Part shown: in pieces, positions 61,052 through 64,000 of the stretch
Position numbering within the stretch: the first letter of the stretch is position 1
Layout: every line of letters begins with the position of its first letter
Assembly (NCBI RefSeq): GCF_963665245.1
Contig: NZ_OY762267.1
Location: 1,488,001-1,552,000 of the forward strand
DNA from: an uncultured Paludibaculum sp.
GTDB taxonomy: Bacteria > Acidobacteriota > Terriglobia > Bryobacterales > Bryobacteraceae
Reading direction: 5' to 3'
DNA length: 64,000 nucleotides
Program-made: the position numbers and the translations under genes
The notes under the pieces: generated by a model
What the model was told of the DNA's origin: nothing
Database searches by the model: none
Seen by the model: only the letters and a program-made list of their open reading frames with translations

Positions 61052-61088
61052 AGGGCGGTCACTCCTCCTCCGGCGACCGCCCTTTTTT
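61052..61088 (+). terminator. intrinsic terminator in the leader of the tryptophanase-like gene
   Basis: AGGGCGGTC (61052-61060) pairs with GACCGCCCT (61075-61083), followed by six T (61083-61088). This is a textbook rho-independent terminator on the plus strand, ending 65 bp before the ATG at 61154. There is no plus-strand gene between it and the divergent CocE start, so it sits inside the leader. Confidence 0.8.
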
Positions 61089-61153
61089 CGTCCCCCGGAA
61101 GAACCTCTCCAGCCGGGGTACCCACCCCAGCGCTACACTGAGTGCGGAATTCC

Positions 61154-62500
61154 ATGCGGACCATCATCGAGCCCTTTCGGATCAAGAGCGTAGAACCATT
61201 GCGCAAGACCACACCCGGCGAACGCGTGGAGTGTCTGCAGCGGGCCGGCTACAACCTGTTCCTGATCGCCGCGGACGACATCCTCATCGATCTGCTGACG
61301 GATTCGGGCACGTCGGCCATGTCCACCGCCCAATGGGCTGCCATGATGCGCGGAGATGAGTCGTACGCCGGCAGCGCCAGTTATTTCCGTCTGAAGGACG
61401 CCGTCGACGATCTCACCGGCTTCCAGCACGTGATCCCCACGCACCAGGGCCGCGCGGCCGAGCGCATCCTGTTCTCGGTGTTGTGTAAGCCGGGGCACGT
61501 CGTGCCCAACAACACGCATTTCGACACGACTCGCGCCAACATTGAAGTCACCGGCGCCGAGGCGCGCGATCTGCCGCTGCCCGAGAGCGCCGACACGCAG
61601 TCGAAACTGCCATTCAAGGGCGGGATGGATGTGGATGCGCTCGAACAGCTCATTGCCAGTCACGGCAAGGAACACATCCCGCTCATCATGCTCACGGTGA
61701 CCAACAATTCCGGCGGCGGGCAACCGGTGTCGATGGCCAATATAGAGGCGGTCAGCGGAGTGGCCCGTCGTCATGGAATCCCGTTCTATCTGGACGCCTG
61801 CCGTTTCGCCGAGAACGCCTGGTTCATCCGCCAGAACGAAGAAGGCTACGCGGAGTGGACGCCCAAGCAGATCGCCCGCAAGATGTTCTCCCTCGCCGAC
61901 GGCTGCACCTTCTCGGCCAAGAAGGACGCATTCGCGAATATCGGCGGATTGCTCTGCACCAACGACGCGGCGCTGGCGCAGCAGGAGAAGGACCTGTTGA
62001 TCTTGACGGAAGGGTTCCCGACCTACGGCGGCCTGGCCGGACGCGATCTCGACGCCATCGCAGTGGGCCTGCAGGAGATCCTGGAGCCCGACTATCTGGA
62101 GTACCGCATCGCCTCAACCGGCTACCTGGGCCGCCACATCGCCGATCACGGCGTACCCATCGTCGAACCGCCCGGCGGCCATGCCATTTACATCGATGCC
62201 GGCCGCATGCTGCCCCACATCCCCAGAAGCCAGTTCCCGGCGCAGTCACTGGCCGTCGAACTCTACAGGCATGCCGGAATTCGAGGAGTCGAGATCGGCT
62301 CGGTCATGTTTGGCGAACACGCCCGGAACGAACTACTACGTCTGGCCATCCCGCGGCGCGTCTACACGCAGAGCCACATCGACTATGTGGTGGAAGCGAT
62401 TCTCGAAGTCAATGAGCACAAACGTGATCTGCGTGGCTACGAGATTACGCAGCAGCCTGAGTTCCTCAGGCATTTCTCGTGCCGGTTCCGGCCGCTGTAG
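61154..62500 (+). CDS. tnaA: tryptophanase-like beta-eliminating lyase (PLP-dependent)
   Basis: The 448-residue enzyme is of the tryptophanase/tyrosine phenol-lyase family. It has EPFRIKSVEP near the start, LTDSGTSAMS, MMRGDESYAGS, PTHQGR, the PLP lysine K257 in SAKKD, and EGFPTYGGLAGRD. Two residues separate the two enzymes: tyrosine phenol-lyase has Arg in the segment here read as RGVEIGSV and Phe near the C-terminus. This protein has Ile and H440 (LRHF), like tryptophanase, so it probably splits L-tryptophan to indole, pyruvate and ammonia. The start ATG 61154 has only a weak site (GGAA). The stop abuts the convergent VOC gene. The leader terminator suggests attenuation. Confidence 0.8.
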   Translation: MRTIIEPFRIKSVEPLRKTTPGERVECLQRAGYNLFLIAADDILIDLLTDSGTSAMSTAQWAAMMRGDESYAGSASYFRLKDAVDDLTGFQHVIPTHQGRAAERILFSVLCKPGHVVPNNTHFDTTRANIEVTGAEARDLPLPESADTQSKLPFKGGMDVDALEQLIASHGKEHIPLIMLTVTNNSGGGQPVSMANIEAVSGVARRHGIPFYLDACRFAENAWFIRQNEEGYAEWTPKQIARKMFSLADGCTFSAKKDAFANIGGLLCTNDAALAQQEKDLLILTEGFPTYGGLAGRDLDAIAVGLQEILEPDYLEYRIASTGYLGRHIADHGVPIVEPPGGHAIYIDAGRMLPHIPRSQFPAQSLAVELYRHAGIRGVEIGSVMFGEHARNELLRLAIPRRVYTQSHIDYVVEAILEVNEHKRDLRGYEITQQPEFLRHFSCRFRPL

Positions 62501-63433
62501 CTACGGCTGTCCCACCGGCGGTGGCGCTTTCGATGACGGAGTGGGTTTGCCGTCGATGGTGTTGGGTTCCATGAGCTCGACACGCGTGCCGTCGGGGTCG
62601 TAGAGGTTCAACTGGCGCTTACGGTTGATGCCGGTGCGGATCTCCATGGGCCTCGCATAGGCGGTCTTGCCGGGCATGAGCTCAAGCGCCGCCTTGGCCT
62701 TTTCAATGTCCGGAACAAACAGGCACAGGTGGTGCGCGGTACCGCGCTTGGTAGGCTCGGCGATGGGACCGCTGTAGAGCATGAACTCAACATAGTCGTC
62801 CCCATCGGGCACTTTGGCGTTCACCCAACTGAGCAGTTTCTCATTGCTGCTGCCGCGCCAGATCTCTTCGAAGCCCAGGACGCGGCCGTAGAAGTCCATT
62901 GCCTTGTCCAGCGAGCCTACGAGGATGCCGACGTGCGCGGCACGGTCGGAGATGCGGTTGGCAGGCAGCGACTTGCCCCGCGCCTTCGAACTGGCACTGT
63001 CCGATTCGTACTGGACGATCTCCACGGAGTGGCCGTCAGGATCCTGGATCATGAAATTCGAATTGCCCGTGCGGCCTTTCGGCGTACGTTCGGGCACTTT
63101 CACTCCCTTGGAAGCAAGATAGGCACGCATGGCCTCGGCGTTGTCCACTTGCAGAGCGATGTGATTGAGCCGGTCTGTATTCGGTGCGCGTTCCGGAAAG
63201 AGCTCAATGTACTGGCGTTCGTTGATCTTGAAGAACGTCAGAGAGAGCGAGCCGTCCGGCTGAGTCAACCAGAATGCCTCGTCATAGCCGAGCAACCCGT
63301 GATAGAAGGCACGTGATGCCTCCACGTCCTTGGCGTAGACAGCGATGTGGGCGACGCCGGTGATCTTGGGCCGTTTCACTTCCTGGCCGGAGACCACCGC
63401 GGCGAGCAGCGCGAGAAACAACGCGGATTTCAT
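62501..63433 (-). CDS. exported VOC-superfamily (glyoxalase/dioxygenase-fold) protein
   Basis: The 310-residue protein has a signal peptide (residues 1-16, LLAAVVSGQE) and two VOC modules: residues 25-150 (HIAVYAKDVEASRAFYHGLLGY ... FMIQDPDGHSVEIVQYES) and 165-290 (HVGILVGSLDKAMDFYGRVLGF ... LYDPDGTRVELMEP). The H and E of each half are the usual metal ligands. VOC enzymes include glyoxalases, dioxygenases and epimerases; export is uncommon, and the substrate cannot be read. It is convergent with the tryptophanase gene with no gap. Confidence 0.87.
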   Translation of the reverse strand: MKSALFLALLAAVVSGQEVKRPKITGVAHIAVYAKDVEASRAFYHGLLGYDEAFWLTQPDGSLSLTFFKINERQYIELFPERAPNTDRLNHIALQVDNAEAMRAYLASKGVKVPERTPKGRTGNSNFMIQDPDGHSVEIVQYESDSASSKARGKSLPANRISDRAAHVGILVGSLDKAMDFYGRVLGFEEIWRGSSNEKLLSWVNAKVPDGDDYVEFMLYSGPIAEPTKRGTAHHLCLFVPDIEKAKAALELMPGKTAYARPMEIRTGINRKRQLNLYDPDGTRVELMEPNTIDGKPTPSSKAPPPVGQP

Positions 63434-63520
63434 GGCCTCCGCATCATATCGCGACTGGCAACCTGAGACAGGAGTCGCACTGCGGATGGCGCGGCCACCG
63501 CCGGCCGAACATGACGCCCG

Positions 63521-64000
63521 TCACTCATGCCGCAGCGCAATCAGAGGATCCATCCGCATGGCCCGCCGCGCCGGCACATAACAGGCCACCATCGCAATGA
63601 CCGCCAGCGCCAGCGCCACCCCCGCAAAGGTGGCCGGGTCCACCGCGCTGACACCGTACAGCAGCTTCGTCATGAATCGCGTGAGCAGCAACGAAGCCGC
63701 ACTCCCAATCACGATCCCGGCCGCCGCGATCCGCCCACCCTGGGCAAATACCAGTTGCAGCACGGACGCGCGTCCGGCGCCCAACGCCAACCGGATCCCG
63801 ATCTCCTTTGCCCGCTGCGCCACTGAGTACGACACCACCCCATAGATGCCGATTGCCGCCAGCAGCAGCGCCAACCCGCTAAACAGCGCCAACAAAGTCA
63901 AAGTCACGCGGCTCGTGGAAACGGAGGCGTTCACCACTTCCTCCATCGTGGCGACCCCAAATACCGGCTGGTCCTTGTCGATGGAAGCCACCGCGCCGCG
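63521..64000 (-). CDS. C-terminal end of a fifth ADOP-family permease (partial)
   Basis: The frame is open to the window edge (160 codons) and has the closing half of the family: a periplasmic strand (DKDQPVFGVATMEEVV), then TLLALFSGLALLLAAIGIYG, REIGIR-like KEIGIRLALGAGRASVLQLV, two more membrane segments and MRMDPLIALRHE. A GTG at 63991 is not the start, because the text continues upstream in frame. Whether a PadR gene or prefix domain accompanies it lies outside the window. Confidence 0.88.
   Translation of the reverse strand, partial: RGAVASIDKDQPVFGVATMEEVVNASVSTSRVTLTLLALFSGLALLLAAIGIYGVVSYSVAQRAKEIGIRLALGAGRASVLQLVFAQGGRIAAAGIVIGSAASLLLTRFMTKLLYGVSAVDPATFAGVALALAVIAMVACYVPARRAMRMDPLIALRHE

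Noticed and set aside
59759..61141. 460-residue plus-strand reading frame
   Set aside because: Antisense to the CocE/NonD gene and running into the leader terminator; no family resemblance.

Overview
The window reads as chromosomal DNA of a GC-rich, Gram-negative soil bacterium, most likely an acidobacterium of the Solibacter/Bryobacter type. The inference rests on five FtsX/MacB-type 'orphan' permeases (the ADOP family typical of Acidobacteriota), two of them paired with PadR regulators, a very large TonB-dependent receptor with an N-terminal carboxypeptidase-regulatory-like domain, and many exported proteins with atypical start codons (GTG, TTG). No rRNA, tRNA or CRISPR array was seen.

Layout. 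0-11 kb: the tail of an unknown gene, a divergent pair of secreted glycoside hydrolases (GH43-like and GH106-like), an OmpA-HD pair, two related exported proteins of unknown function flanking a small HTH gene and a membrane-anchored redoxin, and DAHP synthase (aroF). 11-13 kb: a peptidoglycan-peptide module, an NlpC/P60 hydrolase translationally coupled to an Ala-Glu-type dipeptide epimerase that carries an apparent Tat signal. 13-26 kb: three ADOP permeases with two PadR regulators, interrupted by a 4 kb scar holding remnants of IS91-, IS21- and IS4-type transposases and one exported repeat protein. 26-29 kb: a HigBA toxin-antitoxin pair whose antitoxin is fused to an IrrE-like metallopeptidase, a DHCW cupin, and a 270-bp tandem repeat. 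29-34 kb: exported proteins of a locally expanded family, a TetR regulator and a small membrane protein. 34-43 kb (all minus): a SIR2-domain gene overlapping an nSTAND ATPase/TM/WD40 gene, followed by a small lysine-rich exported protein, an alpha/alpha-toroid protein with an inserted zinc ribbon, a GT-B-like protein and an exported phosphodiesterase. 43-50 kb: a glycine-zipper OmpA protein, a second large member of the exported family, and an ArsR-SRPBCC-DoxX-DUF1801 cluster. 50-64 kb: TonB receptor, ADOP permease, lipoprotein, TPR protein, CocE/NonD hydrolase, tryptophanase-like lyase behind a leader terminator, exported VOC protein, and the end of a fifth ADOP permease.

The best candidate for an undescribed system is the SIR2 plus nSTAND-TM-WD40 pair (38862-43069). 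It has the parts of an NAD-depleting defence module, a predicted NADase effector and a STAND sensor, split over two overlapping genes, with the STAND protein apparently anchored in the membrane. Other items for follow-up are the terminator in the tryptophanase leader, the perfect palindrome covering a start codon at 30169-30194, the exported epimerase, and the correlation between the permease prefix domain and a PadR partner.

All calls are by eye from translated sequence and motif recognition. No database search was run, so family names without visible catalytic motifs are inferences.
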